Of a stretch of 64,000 nt of DNA, positions 1 through 9,208 are shown piece after piece. How positions within the stretch are numbered: the first letter of the stretch is position 1; each line of letters starts with the position of its first letter. The notes below the pieces were generated by a model. The model was not told the origin of the DNA. It did no database searches and saw nothing but the letters and a program-made list of their open reading frames with translations. The stretch is from a bacterium (GTDB lineage: Bacteria; Zhuqueibacterota; Zhuqueibacteria; Zhuqueibacterales; Geothermadaptataceae), in the NCBI GenBank assembly GCA_024275575.1, contig JAJRYV010000076.1, forward strand, positions 78,218 through 142,217. Reading direction: 5' to 3'. The position numbers and the translations under genes are program-made.

Positions 1-1197
1 GGTAGCTGGTTACGGCCCTACGATGCGCGTTCCGACGGTGAGCAAATTGTGTGGAGCGGTTATCGCACGGCACCGAAAGGTGAATTTCCCTCATATTTTA
101 TGGATCCGGGTTATCATTTTTTATATAACGGCGTCATTCAGGATAGCCGTTTGCACAAATCGCCGGTCACAGTTCGTTTGCATGATAAATGGTTTCAATC
201 GTGGATTGGAAGCTGGGGGTTTGGCGCTTTGTTTGGCGATATTCGCGCGCTGCAGCTCTCTTTTTTGAATTATGGGCTTTTCAGTAAAGATGTACGGGCA
301 ATCGCACTTGATAAAACCGGATTGTGGATTGCCGGCGAAAATCGCAATAATTCATCGTTCCAGGATCAAAATTTGGCGGGTATCACCTATTGGGATCAGG
401 TCGATGAAAAATGGCAGTATTTTGAATCAGACTACATTCCCAATTTGCTCACCGATGAAATTCACCGAATGACTGTAGGCGGACCTTTTGTCTTTTTCGC
501 GACCCGTTTTGGAATAAGCATTTTCAATCAAACTAAAAACGAATGGACCCGGTTATCGACAGCAGAAGGCTTGAATCATGAAAATGTTTTTGATGTTGCG
601 GTCTCCGGCAGCACCGCATATGTTGCTTCCGAGGGCGGACTCAATGCCATAGATTTGAAAACATTGCGCACGGATACGCTTGTCGTTTATATCGTCGGCG
701 CCGATGATCTGAAATTTTCGCGTGTGCTGGATATCGAAATTGCCAATAATATTTTATGGGCGGCGACGGATTATGGTATTTATGTTTATGATACCAAAAC
801 CGACACAGGCGGTTTTGTCTATGATGTCGATGCACCGAACGGAGAAAGATTTACAGCCGTAACCTCCTATGGTTCGGAGGTCTGGTTCGGCACGACACGC
901 GGCATTTTCCCCTTCGATACACAAAAAAAAGAGTGGCTTGGGCTGCCGGAGCGCAATCTCGACATCAATTCGCCGATTTATGCGATGGCCGCCAATGCGC
1001 AATCCGTCTGGGCGGCGACCGATCGCGGGGTTTTTAAACTCAACCGTCGTCTACGAAACTGGGTACGCTATACCAAACAGGATGGATTGCCGAGCAATAC
1101 GGTGCGGGAAGTTTTACTCGATGATGATTATATCTGGTTCGGCACGCCGGAAGGCTTGACGCTCTTTTACTGGAACGATCCGAACCGGGTCGATTGA
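1..1197 (+). CDS. Beta-propeller protein, 3' part (N-terminus outside window)
   Basis: The frame is open from the first base of the window, so the true start lies upstream; about 398 residues are visible. It shows recurring propeller-blade units built around patterns such as GLWIAGENR, FFATRFGISIF, YVASEGGLNAID, LWAATDYGIYVYD, VWFGTTRGIFPFD and VWAATDRGVFKLN. This W/V-(A/G)-(A/T)-x2-G-(I/V) spacing is typical of the propeller repeats found in two-component-regulator-propeller and related exported sensor proteins. No transmembrane or enzymatic domain is seen in the visible part, and the protein ends soon after the last blade, so it is not a hybrid kinase at its C-terminus. A strong terminator follows 8 bases after the stop. 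The fold is well supported; the function is unknown. Confidence 0.75.
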   Translation, partial: GSWLRPYDARSDGEQIVWSGYRTAPKGEFPSYFMDPGYHFLYNGVIQDSRLHKSPVTVRLHDKWFQSWIGSWGFGALFGDIRALQLSFLNYGLFSKDVRAIALDKTGLWIAGENRNNSSFQDQNLAGITYWDQVDEKWQYFESDYIPNLLTDEIHRMTVGGPFVFFATRFGISIFNQTKNEWTRLSTAEGLNHENVFDVAVSGSTAYVASEGGLNAIDLKTLRTDTLVVYIVGADDLKFSRVLDIEIANNILWAATDYGIYVYDTKTDTGGFVYDVDAPNGERFTAVTSYGSEVWFGTTRGIFPFDTQKKEWLGLPERNLDINSPIYAMAANAQSVWAATDRGVFKLNRRLRNWVRYTKQDGLPSNTVREVLLDDDYIWFGTPEGLTLFYWNDPNRVD

Positions 1198-1205
1198 GTT
1201 GTGTA

Positions 1206-1237
1206 AAACCCCCGGAATTCCGGGGGTTTCTTTTTCT
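1206..1237 (+). terminator. Rho-independent terminator after the propeller gene
   Basis: A perfect palindrome with arms AAACCCCCGG and CCGGGGGTTT around an AATT centre (1206-1229) is followed by CTTTTTCTT. It sits just after the stop codon of the propeller gene. Confidence 0.9.
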
Positions 1238-1350
1238 TATGTAGCTATCAGGGTAGAGAATGTGAACGACATGCCTTTTTAATCTTTATCACGAATGAGG
1301 ATGACATCCGGCAAATCAAACCCCTGCCGAACCTAGGTTATAAGACAGGA

Positions 1351-1430
1351 AGTGCGACGCACTTTACGAGTTCTATGTGCAGTATTTTCTAAAATACAAC
1401 ACTCGTTGTACGGGCAAGTGCGTCGCACTT
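1351..1430. repeat. Nested palindromic repeat (REP/MITE-like)
   Basis: AGTGCGACGCACTT (1351-1364) and AAGTGCGTCGCACTT (1416-1430) are each nearly self-palindromic and are reverse complements of each other. Between them, ACGAGT (1366-1371) pairs with ACTCGT (1401-1406), and GTATTTT/AAAATAC (from 1382) forms an inner hairpin. The whole 80 bases can therefore fold into one long nested stem. It lies immediately upstream of a decayed restriction-enzyme fragment. The structure is seen directly; calling it a REP or MITE is an inference. Confidence 0.6.
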
Positions 1431-1434
1431 AAAG

Positions 1435-1710
1435 CCGGGTATTTCCACGAAACGAATCCTGCAAATAGGAGGATGCTCAGAAACAGGATGGATCAGGCTT
1501 TTAAAAAACTCGTGCAAAGCCGGACAGCCTTTGGGAGAATACGTCAAGGGCAGGTTCTACGGAATATTGACCGGTTTGAATGAAGCCTTTGTCGTGGATC
1601 GTGCAACGCATGACTGCCTGGTCGCCAAATACCGATCTTCGGCCGAGGCGCTCAAGCCGTTTTTGCACAGCAGGGATGCCTGCGATATAATTTTCGCTGC
1701 TGCCTATTAA
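1435..1710 (+). pseudogene. Remnant of Eco57I/TaqI-like type IIG restriction-methyltransferase (target recognition region)
   Basis: Reading frame 1 is open from about 1393 to a TAA at 1708-1710 but has no plausible start codon. From about 1489 it encodes a segment containing GQPLGEYVKGRFYGILTGLN, then NEAFVVD, a charged stretch and ALKPFLHSRD. This matches the hallmark of the TaqI-like C-terminal specificity region in Eco57I-type enzymes and BREX PglX, typically G.PLgeyv.g.iy.Gi.TGlNeAFvid followed by KPfLrGrDI. The methyltransferase core (NPPY motif) is absent, and the frame ends within a few residues of the LHSRD motif, so only about 75 residues survive. It is best read as the relic of a lost restriction system. 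The family assignment is from motif recognition, not a database search. Confidence 0.65.
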
Positions 1711-1856
1711 ATACGACCCGGCGTACAAACAACAGGGAGCTTGTTTATTTGTTCAGAATTTTTAAGTTATGCCGTCTCTATTGCAAAATGATTGCATACT
1801 TGCGTACAGTTTATTTGTATTGAAATCAATAAGCGCATACTTTTCTTCTAAAAATT

Positions 1857-3200
1857 ATGGATTTATTCACAAAACCAAATGAACAGAACCAGCAGGACAA
1901 ACCGCTTGCTGATTTTATGCGTCCCCGAACACTGGAAGCGTTTTTTGGACAGAAACATCTCGTAGGGCCGGGTAAAATTCTGCACACGTTAATGCAGAAT
2001 CAGCGCGCGCTTTCGATTATTTTGTGGGGGCCGCCGGGAACCGGCAAGACAACGCTGGCGCGGCTTTTTGCCAAATCATGCAATGCAGCATTTATCGCCT
2101 TGAGTGCTGTAACCAGCGGCGTCGCCGACATCAGAAAAGTCATCGAAAATGCAAAAGCACGCAAAAAACTCGGTCATAACAGCATTCTTTTTATCGATGA
2201 AATTCACCGGTTTAATAAATCGCAGCAGGATGCTTTGCTGCACAGCGTCGAAGACGGTACGCTGTTTTTTATCGGTGCGACGACGGAAAACCCATCTTTC
2301 GAAGTGATTTCCGCCCTGCTCTCGCGCTGCCGGGTTGTAACACTGCGGAAACTATCAAAAGATGATCTGCGGGAAATTCTGCAGAATGCTGTCAAGCGGT
2401 TTAAAGAGCGTTATGGCGGCACGATAACCATTGAGGAAAAGGCAATAGACCTGCTGATTTCATTTTCAAATGGTGATGCGCGGGAACTGATCAACGGGTT
2501 TGAATTGGCCTGCTTTCTCGCCGCCCCGAAAGATGCTGAAAAGATCAACGTGTCGGCGGAAACAGTCGGGATGGCATTTCAGCAGAATACGCAGCGCTAT
2601 GATAAAAAAGGTGAAGCGCATTACGATACTATTTCGGCGTTCATCAAAAGTATTCGCGGCAGTGATCCCAACGCAGCGTTGCATTATCTCGCCCGGATGA
2701 TCGACTCGGGCGAAGAACCGCGCTTTATCGCGCGGCGACTCATCGTGCTCGCCAGTGAGGATATCGGCAATGCCGACCCCTTTGCGCTGGTGTTGGCTAA
2801 TGCGGCTTTCGAGGCGGTTCATAAAATCGGCATGCCGGAAGCACGGATTATTCTCGGGCAGACGACGACCTATCTCGCTACAGCGCTCAAAAGCAATGCA
2901 GCTTACATGGCAATTAATGCCGCTTTAGATGATGTGCGCAAAGGACTGCTGCCGCCCATTCCGCTCAAATTGCGCAATGCACCGACGGATTTATTGAAAA
3001 AAGAAGGTTACGGTGATGGGTATGACTATCCGCATGATCATCCGAGCGGGTTCGTTGCCGGGCAATATTTGCCGGATCAATTGAAGCATAAAATTTATTA
3101 CCGCCCGGTCGGCCGCGGGCGAGAACAGACGATTCGTGAACGCCTGCAATACTGGTGGACAGCGTATAAAAAATTATTTGCTGATGATGGGAAAGAATAA
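1857..3200 (+). CDS. rarA: Replication-associated recombination protein A (RarA/MgsA), AAA+ ATPase
   Basis: RarA/MgsA is a clamp-loader-like AAA+ ATPase that acts at stalled replication forks. The 447-residue protein has the family length. Visible motifs are the Walker A GPPGTGKTT (58-66), Walker B ILFIDE (110-115) with the RarA-typical IHRFNKSQQDALL, and sensor 1 GATTENPSF (about 140-148). The C-terminal oligomerisation region carries the characteristic DPNAALHYLARMIDSGE and RRLIVLASEDIGNADP patterns and ends with the usual YRP..RG.E segment. The start is ATG at 1857, with no strong Shine-Dalgarno upstream. Its 3' end abuts the lptD gene, whose start codon lies inside its last codons. Confidence 0.95.
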   Translation: MDLFTKPNEQNQQDKPLADFMRPRTLEAFFGQKHLVGPGKILHTLMQNQRALSIILWGPPGTGKTTLARLFAKSCNAAFIALSAVTSGVADIRKVIENAKARKKLGHNSILFIDEIHRFNKSQQDALLHSVEDGTLFFIGATTENPSFEVISALLSRCRVVTLRKLSKDDLREILQNAVKRFKERYGGTITIEEKAIDLLISFSNGDARELINGFELACFLAAPKDAEKINVSAETVGMAFQQNTQRYDKKGEAHYDTISAFIKSIRGSDPNAALHYLARMIDSGEEPRFIARRLIVLASEDIGNADPFALVLANAAFEAVHKIGMPEARIILGQTTTYLATALKSNAAYMAINAALDDVRKGLLPPIPLKLRNAPTDLLKKEGYGDGYDYPHDHPSGFVAGQYLPDQLKHKIYYRPVGRGREQTIRERLQYWWTAYKKLFADDGKE

Positions 3201-5925
3201 TAAATTCGTGCAGAAATCGACCAAAATATCTCCCTGGCAGATAATTGCCGCCGGGCTGCCGGTTTTGATGCTATCAACGTCTGCACTTTTATTGGCGCAG
3301 CAGCAAGATTTTATTCCTGCCGTTTCCCCGGATTCTACTACATTTTCACAAAAAATTCAGCATCGTCAAAACATCGAGAATAAAAAAAGCGATCTCGATG
3401 CACCAATCTATTATGAAGCGCGATTTTTTGATAATGACGTCAAAAAAGGCATTTTATATCTGACGGATCATGCTGTTGTCAAATATCAAAAAATGGAAAT
3501 TAAAGCCGGGAAGATTCAGGTCAACCAGGAAACGCGCACTTTGATTGCTGAAGCCCTGGCCGAGACTTTGCGTGTCGCCGTCGATTCTGTTCTGGCAGAC
3601 ACAGAACATGACAGTATCACCGTAAAAACAAGCCAGTATCCGGTTTTTAATGACGGCCAGCAGGAAATTACCGGCGAGCGCATGGTTTATAGTTTTGATA
3701 CGCAAAAAGGCATCATCACCAAAGGTCGAGCTGAAATGGATGGCGGATTTAACACCGGCAGTCAGATCAAAAGAGTGAATAAAAAAGTTTTCAATGTCAC
3801 TTCAGGAACGTACACGACCTGTGATAATGAGGGAGGCCCTCATTTCCATTTCTGGGCGCGGCGCATGAAGTTGATTGCCGGCGAACGGGTTATCGCCAAA
3901 CCTATCGTTTTATTTTTCGGGAAAATTCCGCTGGCGTATCTACCTTTCGCCATGTTCCCCACAAAATCCGGTCGCAAAAGCGGTATTTTGATTCCGCGCT
4001 ACGGTCAGAGTACAACTGAAGGAAAATTTCTGAAGGGCCTCGGTTACTACTGGGCGATAAATGATTATCTCGATGCCAAAGTAACAGCGGATTATTATGA
4101 TCAATCGGGTTGGCTCTTTCGCGGCGGTTTGAATTATAAGCGTCGCTATGCTTTTAACGGACGCATAGACGGTTCGCTGACCCGAAAAGATTTTTCTTCC
4201 GGCCGGGTAGAGCGTCGCTGGAATTTAAACATTAATCATAGTCAAACCATCGACAAAACTTCGCGTTTTTCGATGAGTGGGCAATTTCAAAGTGATAACA
4301 GCTATTACAAAGATTTTTATTTTGATCCCAATCAGCGCCTGAACCGGCAAATTATTTCGCAGGCGACTTACAGCAAAAGACTAGGGCGCAATAGCCTCAA
4401 TTTGTCGTTTTCCGAAACCCGCGATCTGGATGACAATAGCAACACACCCTTGCGCCGCAATCTACCGCAGATTTCATTTAACTTTGCCACCCGACCATTA
4501 TTTTCACGTGCGGGTGAACAGAAACGGGGGCTGGGGAGAAGCCGGAAACCGGGCAAGAAAGAGACGAGAGAGCAGCGTTGGTGGGAGACCATCACCTATG
4601 GTTTTAACACCAGTTTTTCCAGCACCTATACCAAGTCGCTGTTCGAAACCCGCAATGATACGGTTTATTTTGACGACGATAGTTTGTCACAGAACGGTGA
4701 TCCTTACAATGTAGAACCGATCCGCATTTTTAAAGATGACCAACGCAGTTTTACCAAAACTGCCGGCAGCATTAATATCAGCTATCCCGGAAAATTTTTT
4801 GGGATTTTGAAGCTGAGTCAGGCAATGCGTTTTCAGGAGGACTGGTTTGACCGGGAATTTGTTTATGAAGATTCTACCCTTGCCCGGTCGGAACAGAAAA
4901 AATTTGCCCGCCGGTTGACCTTTAATTACAGCGCCAATGCAAGCACGGAGCTCTACGGTATGTTTCAGCCGCAAATCGGCTCTTTGCTGGCCCTCCGGCA
5001 TGTGATGAAGCCACGCATCGGCTTCAGTTATGCACCGGATTTTTCACAGGGAAAATGGGGTTACTACACCGATGTCGTCGATGCTGATGGCGGAACCGTG
5101 CGTCACGACCGGTTTTCAGGCACACCTGCACAAAAACGCGGCAGTATCACCTTTGGCGTCGATAATGATTTTCAGGCAAAGGTAAAAGACGGCGACAAGG
5201 AAAAGAAAATCAGGCTGTTCAACGCGAACATGAGCGGCAGTTATAATATGGCTGCAAGCACCAAAAAACTTAGTGCCATCACCACGCGAATCAGCGCGAA
5301 CCCGGGGAGAAATTTTCGTTTCACAACAGCATTAAGCCATAGCGCTTATGCCTTCGATGCGATGGCGAAAACCGAGAGCGATCGTTATCTCTTCGACCGC
5401 AACAAGGGTGCTGTTTTTCACTGGTTGCGTTTGACGAACGTGAATATGGATGCCTCATTTTCTTTAAGCGGAAAAGGAATTCAAGCGGGTGCTCCCGATG
5501 ACGAAGAAACCCTGGATTTGAATCCGGGGTTTGGCGAAAATCCTGCGGGATCGTCCTTTTCAGGCAATAAAGGAGAACTTTCGTGGGGTGCGAGTTTTGC
5601 TCTGCGATACAATGTCAATTATTTCAACCCTGCCAACAAAACAAAAACCGCTTATTTGCGAGTGAGCAATGCGAAATTGCAGTTGACGCGCAACTGGCGT
5701 GTTAATTTCTCCGGACAACTTGATTTGCGCAAGAAACAGGTCGTTCAGCAAACCTGGTCCATTCATCGCGATTTGCATTGCTGGGAGGCTTCGTTTAACT
5801 GGTATCCTGCGGGGGTATCAAAAGGTTTTTATTTCCGCATTAATATCAAAGCGCAAACGTTACAGGACATCAAGCTGGAACGGCGTTCCGGACAGTCGCT
5901 TTACAATTCCAACCAGTTTTATTAA
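3184..5925 (+). CDS. lptD: LPS-assembly protein LptD-like outer-membrane barrel
   Basis: LptD inserts lipopolysaccharide into the outer leaflet of the outer membrane. This protein of about 913 residues has an N-terminal signal peptide whose hydrophobic core ends STSALLLA, with Gln as the likely first mature residue. An OstA/LptA-like jelly-roll follows (about 60-210, with GILYLTDHAVVKYQ, VNQETRTLIAEALAET and FNVTSGTYTTCD). A conserved stretch IPLAYLPFAMFPTKSGRKSG leads into the barrel, made of alternating aromatic-rich strands and ending in a C-terminal aromatic (QFY). The start is taken as the ATG at 3184 (or 3187), inside the end of rarA; a longer reading from 3136 would put a polar stretch before the signal. 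Together with lptF and lptG at 37.6-40.2 kb it indicates LPS export. Confidence 0.85.
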   Translation: MMGKNNKFVQKSTKISPWQIIAAGLPVLMLSTSALLLAQQQDFIPAVSPDSTTFSQKIQHRQNIENKKSDLDAPIYYEARFFDNDVKKGILYLTDHAVVKYQKMEIKAGKIQVNQETRTLIAEALAETLRVAVDSVLADTEHDSITVKTSQYPVFNDGQQEITGERMVYSFDTQKGIITKGRAEMDGGFNTGSQIKRVNKKVFNVTSGTYTTCDNEGGPHFHFWARRMKLIAGERVIAKPIVLFFGKIPLAYLPFAMFPTKSGRKSGILIPRYGQSTTEGKFLKGLGYYWAINDYLDAKVTADYYDQSGWLFRGGLNYKRRYAFNGRIDGSLTRKDFSSGRVERRWNLNINHSQTIDKTSRFSMSGQFQSDNSYYKDFYFDPNQRLNRQIISQATYSKRLGRNSLNLSFSETRDLDDNSNTPLRRNLPQISFNFATRPLFSRAGEQKRGLGRSRKPGKKETREQRWWETITYGFNTSFSSTYTKSLFETRNDTVYFDDDSLSQNGDPYNVEPIRIFKDDQRSFTKTAGSINISYPGKFFGILKLSQAMRFQEDWFDREFVYEDSTLARSEQKKFARRLTFNYSANASTELYGMFQPQIGSLLALRHVMKPRIGFSYAPDFSQGKWGYYTDVVDADGGTVRHDRFSGTPAQKRGSITFGVDNDFQAKVKDGDKEKKIRLFNANMSGSYNMAASTKKLSAITTRISANPGRNFRFTTALSHSAYAFDAMAKTESDRYLFDRNKGAVFHWLRLTNVNMDASFSLSGKGIQAGAPDDEETLDLNPGFGENPAGSSFSGNKGELSWGASFALRYNVNYFNPANKTKTAYLRVSNAKLQLTRNWRVNFSGQLDLRKKQVVQQTWSIHRDLHCWEASFNWYPAGVSKGFYFRINIKAQTLQDIKLERRSGQSLYNSNQFY

Positions 5926-6008
5926 GAAAATAAATTTCTATAAAATTATTGCCTCAAAACAGCCTGAGACCCGGATAATCTCCGCAGATTCAGGGAGTTA
6001 AAAAGCGC

Positions 6009-6037
6009 TTGATTTTCAACAGCCGAAGGTTTATCTT
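6009..6037 (+). promoter_or_regulatory. Candidate sigma70-type promoter for parAB
   Basis: TTGATT (6009-6014) and TATCTT (6032-6037) are separated by exactly 17 bases, about 35 bases upstream of the parA start. Both boxes match the bacterial housekeeping consensus in four or more of six positions. Confidence 0.5.
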
Positions 6038-6072
6038 AGCAACTCTTTGAATGATGGATTAAGGGAGAAACC

Positions 6073-6882
6073 ATGGCAAAAATTATCGCAATTGCGAACC
6101 AGAAAGGCGGCGTCGGTAAAACGACGACAGCAGTCAATTTGTCGTCGAGTATAGCCGTTGCAGAGCATTCGGTGCTGACTCTCGACATTGATCCACAAGC
6201 GAATGCCACCAGCGGCCTGGGCATTGATTCGCGGGATACCAAACAGAGTATTTATGAAGTTCTCATCGAGAAAGCAGATATTAATGGTGCGATTTGCAGT
6301 ACGGAACTTGGCTATCTCGACCTGCTCCCCTCGCACAATCAACTTGCAGCCGCCGAAATAGAGCTGGTTGGCGAAATGTCTCGCGAGCATGTTTTAAAAG
6401 AAGCATTAAAGAGTTTAAAAAAAGATTATGAATATATATTCATCGATTGCCCGCCTTCCCTGGGATTGCTGACGCTAAATGCTTTGACTGCAGCAGATTC
6501 TGTGCTGATCCCGATTCAGTGCGAGTATTTTGCTCTGGAAGGTTTGAGTCAACTGTTAAATACCATTCGCCGGGTACAGAAAGTATTGAATCCCCGATTG
6601 GAAATTGAGGGGGTTCTGTTAACGATGTTTGACCCTCGTTTGAATTTAAGCCGGCAGGTGGCGGAAGATATCCGCAAGTTTTTTGATGATAAAGTATTTG
6701 AAACGGTTGTCGGCCGTAATGTCCGGTTGAGCGAGGCGCCGAGTTTTGGTAAACCGATCGTGTTATACGATGCCGTATCCAAGGGTTGTGAAAATTATAT
6801 GAGTTTAGCAAAAGAGGTTTTACAAAATGGCGACCAAAAGACTGGGCAAGGGACTGTCAGCGCTCATACCGGACATTCCTGA
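6073..6882 (+). CDS. parA: Chromosome-partitioning ATPase ParA/Soj
   Basis: ParA-type deviant Walker ATPase that binds DNA non-specifically and drives origin segregation with ParB. The 269-residue protein starts [20 protein letters not shown], with the deviant Walker A KGGVGKTT at 11-18. It then has [14 protein letters not shown] (Walker A'), a Walker [19 protein letters not shown], and the Soj-typical [16 protein letters not shown] and [16 protein letters not shown]. There is no N-terminal HTH, so it is the chromosomal (type Ia short/Soj) rather than the plasmid P1 form. A good ribosome site (AAGGGAG) precedes the ATG. The gene overlaps parB by 56 bases, which suggests coupled translation. 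Confidence 0.95.
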   Translation: MAKIIAIANQKGGVGKTTTAVNLSSSIAVAEHSVLTLDIDPQANATSGLGIDSRDTKQSIYEVLIEKADINGAICSTELGYLDLLPSHNQLAAAEIELVGEMSREHVLKEALKSLKKDYEYIFIDCPPSLGLLTLNALTAADSVLIPIQCEYFALEGLSQLLNTIRRVQKVLNPRLEIEGVLLTMFDPRLNLSRQVAEDIRKFFDDKVFETVVGRNVRLSEAPSFGKPIVLYDAVSKGCENYMSLAKEVLQNGDQKTGQGTVSAHTGHS

Positions 6883-7705
6883 TGCACCCGCCGGCCAGCA
6901 GCACGTTGAAAACCTGTCAGAAATAAGCGTTTCAAATATTTCCCCCAATCCATTTCAGCCACGCACCGATTTTAACCCGGATGCGCTCGAAGAATTAAAG
7001 CAGTCCATCGCCGAAAAAGGCATTATTACCCCGATCACCGTGCGGCCTTTTGGCAACAATTATCAGCTCATCGCCGGAGAACGGCGTTTGCGCGCAGTTC
7101 AGGAACTTGGTCTCGAAAGAATCCCCGCTTTTGTTCTGCATGTTAACAACGATACCGACATGCTCGAACTGGCGCTCATCGAAAATATTCAGCGTGAAAA
7201 CTTAAACCCCATTGAGGAAGCGGCCGCTTACCAGCGCTTACTCGATGAATGCCATCTGACACAGGAGGCCGTGGCGAAAAACGTCGGTAAAGACCGGGCG
7301 ACCGTGGCAAATTTTTTACGTTTGCTCAAATTGCCCGCGCCAATTCAGCAAAGCGTAGTTAATGGTGAGTTGAGCGCCGGGCATGCCCGTGCAATTCTCA
7401 GTTGTGATGATAATGTGTTAAAAGAGCAGTTGTGGAAAAAAATACTCAAAGAAAATTTGAGTGTACGGCAGGCTGAAAAATTTGTCAAATCATCGCGAAC
7501 GCCAAAGAAAGATTCAGTTCGCAAGATCATTCCTGAACGACCGGCTGAAGTGACGGAACTGGAAGGTAAACTTCGTCAAAAATTCGGTACACAGGTTCAT
7601 GTGAATGTCAAAGGCGGGGCCGGCAATATTCAGGTTGAATTTTATTCCGAGAATGACTTTGATAGAATAGTCGATTTGTTGCTGCTCAGAAACGATGAAT
7701 TATAG
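6827..7705 (+). CDS. parB: Chromosome-partitioning protein ParB/Spo0J (CTPase clamp)
   Basis: ParB binds parS, loads as a CTP-dependent sliding clamp and stimulates ParA. The 292-residue protein begins with the basic ParA-interacting peptide ([12 protein letters not shown]). The N-terminal CTP-binding region follows, with NPFQPR (41-46) and the GERR box (84-87). Then come [17 protein letters not shown], the parS-binding HTH ([26 protein letters not shown], about 145-170), and a C-terminal dimerisation domain after a basic linker. The ATG at 6827 lies inside parA and is preceded by AGAGG at suitable spacing. No consensus parS site was spotted by eye nearby. Confidence 0.95.
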   Translation: MATKRLGKGLSALIPDIPDAPAGQQHVENLSEISVSNISPNPFQPRTDFNPDALEELKQSIAEKGIITPITVRPFGNNYQLIAGERRLRAVQELGLERIPAFVLHVNNDTDMLELALIENIQRENLNPIEEAAAYQRLLDECHLTQEAVAKNVGKDRATVANFLRLLKLPAPIQQSVVNGELSAGHARAILSCDDNVLKEQLWKKILKENLSVRQAEKFVKSSRTPKKDSVRKIIPERPAEVTELEGKLRQKFGTQVHVNVKGGAGNIQVEFYSENDFDRIVDLLLLRNDEL

Positions 7706-7725
7706 ATTTATTATTCGAATTTTAA

Positions 7726-7754
7726 TTGACTTTTATTTATTGAAGTGATATACT
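7726..7754 (+). promoter_or_regulatory. Strong sigma70-type promoter upstream of the M23-bactofilin-atp cluster
   Basis: TTGACT (7726-7731) and TATACT (7749-7754) are spaced by 17 bases, with five of six matches to consensus in each box. It lies about 48 bases upstream of the M23 peptidase start. Confidence 0.75.
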
Positions 7755-7801
7755 TGGTGCTTCGTTTGAGCAGCCCAAAGTGTTCTGAAAGGTAATCAGC
7801 T

Positions 7802-8695
7802 TTGAAAAGCAAAGAGAAACGTACCATATCTGTGTTGTTGATTCCGGATGGTAACTCGGAGCCTTATTCCTTTCGTTTGAGCATGGGAACCGTTAAATTT
7901 CTCATCATGCTCGCCGTCGCTGGAATTATTCACGCACTTCTCGGCGGTTTTGCATACTATAAATGGTTCAGCGTTGCCCAAAAAAATTCAGAGCTCATCG
8001 AAAACAATGTGCGCTTGTTAAAAGATAACCAGCGAATTTACCAGATTGAGCAGCAGGTTGAGGCCCACAGACGCATGCAAGAGCGTTTGTTAAACGCACT
8101 TGGCGTAAGCAAGAGCAGTTTGCAGGCGGCCTATCGAAATATCGGCGATTCAGGTTTGACGCCGTCGGAGTCTTACAGTATGGCAGCGCCTGATCATGAA
8201 CCATCAGCACAGCCGAACGGGAACCGCAAGGCCGTTGTCAGCCACCCGGCCTGGCGAATTCAGCGGAAGAAGTCGTCGCATCGGTATACGCCCAATATTC
8301 CCACCGCTCTGCCGGTTGAAAAAGGGCATATTACTGATTTTTTCAGGCCCGAGATGCGTTCCTGGTTGTTTAGCAATCAGCATTTCGGTATCGACATCGC
8401 CGGTCAGGCCGGCACCGATATTAAAGCGGCGGGGGACGGTATCGTGCTATTTGCGGGTTGGACTTCTGTGCTCGGCAATCTGATCATCATTAGCCATGGT
8501 GATGAGATTTTTTCATTTTATGGGCACAATAACCGCATTCTGGTTGCCGAACGAACCCATGTTCGCAAAAATGATCCCATCGCTTTGTTGGGAAATTCGG
8601 GACAAAGCACCGGGCCGCATTTACATTTTGCGATCTGGAAAGACGGTGAGCCTGTTGACCCGAGGGGGTTTATACTGGAGTTTCAAACAGAATAA
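7802..8695 (+). CDS. Membrane-anchored M23 (LytM) peptidoglycan endopeptidase
   Basis: M23 zinc metallopeptidases cut peptide cross-links in murein. The 297-residue protein has a cytoplasmic N-terminus, one membrane span (about 33-50), a coiled-coil stretch (about 58-100), a linker and a C-terminal LytM domain. The full zinc set is present: His194-x3-Asp198 (HFGIDIAG) and His273-x-His275 (GPHLHFAIW), so it should be active. The start is TTG at 7802, supported by AAAGG nine bases upstream; no ATG precedes the conserved region. The next gene is a bactofilin. This M23-bactofilin pairing is common in bacteria and usually sets local wall shape, with the cytoplasmic bactofilin polymer recruiting the hydrolase. 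Confidence 0.9.
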   Translation: MKSKEKRTISVLLIPDGNSEPYSFRLSMGTVKFLIMLAVAGIIHALLGGFAYYKWFSVAQKNSELIENNVRLLKDNQRIYQIEQQVEAHRRMQERLLNALGVSKSSLQAAYRNIGDSGLTPSESYSMAAPDHEPSAQPNGNRKAVVSHPAWRIQRKKSSHRYTPNIPTALPVEKGHITDFFRPEMRSWLFSNQHFGIDIAGQAGTDIKAAGDGIVLFAGWTSVLGNLIIISHGDEIFSFYGHNNRILVAERTHVRKNDPIALLGNSGQSTGPHLHFAIWKDGEPVDPRGFILEFQTE

Positions 8696-8739
8696 AAATA
8701 ACAGCATTGCAGAAAGTCAACTTAGAAACGAGGTGAATA

Positions 8740-9177
8740 ATGCTGGGTAAAAAGGAAAGCGGAAGTATGGAACGTTCAGGGAATTTAAACACAATAGTCG
8801 GCAAAGGGACCTTTTTTGAAGGCACTTTGAAAGTCGAAAGCAGCATTCGCATTGATGGAAAAGTGAAGGGTCGCATCGTCACCGCAGATTCTCTCACCGT
8901 CGGCAAAGATGGCGAGGTTGAAGGTGAAGTAACTGCAAAAAATGTAATTATCGGCGGCAAAGTACAGGGTAAAGTTCACTCGAGCGGAAAAATAGTCCTC
9001 GAAACCCATTCGCTGTTTCAGGGTGAATTGAAAACGGCTAAATTGGTCATCGAAGAGGGCGCTATATTTGAAGGCGTCTGCTCCATGGGGCAGGGAGAAG
9101 CATCCAGCTCCAACATGAGCGGCAAATCGTTGCTCAGCGCCCCGGTTGCGAAAAAAGTACCACTAAAACAAAGTTAA
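8740..9177 (+). CDS. Bactofilin (polymer-forming cytoskeletal protein)
   Basis: Bactofilins form nucleotide-free filaments that position wall enzymes. The 145-residue protein shows the beta-helix repeat typical of the family, with hydrophobic residues every few positions in units such as IDGKVKGRI, LTVGKDGEVEGEV, VIIGGKVQGKV and IVLETHSLFQGEL (about 35-125). Flexible polar tails lie at both ends. A Shine-Dalgarno AGGTG lies upstream of the ATG at 8740. It sits 44 bases after the M23 peptidase gene and 30 bases before the ATP synthase genes, so all are probably read from the promoter at 7726. Confidence 0.92.
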   Translation: MLGKKESGSMERSGNLNTIVGKGTFFEGTLKVESSIRIDGKVKGRIVTADSLTVGKDGEVEGEVTAKNVIIGGKVQGKVHSSGKIVLETHSLFQGELKTAKLVIEEGAIFEGVCSMGQGEASSSNMSGKSLLSAPVAKKVPLKQS

Positions 9178-9208
9178 ATCGTTAACCAGGATAATATAAA
9201 GTTATGAT

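Noticed and set aside
6009..7800. parS site near parAB
   Set aside because: No 16-base palindrome resembling TGTTNCACGTGNAACA was seen by eye in or around these genes; a motif search of the whole genome is needed to exclude it.
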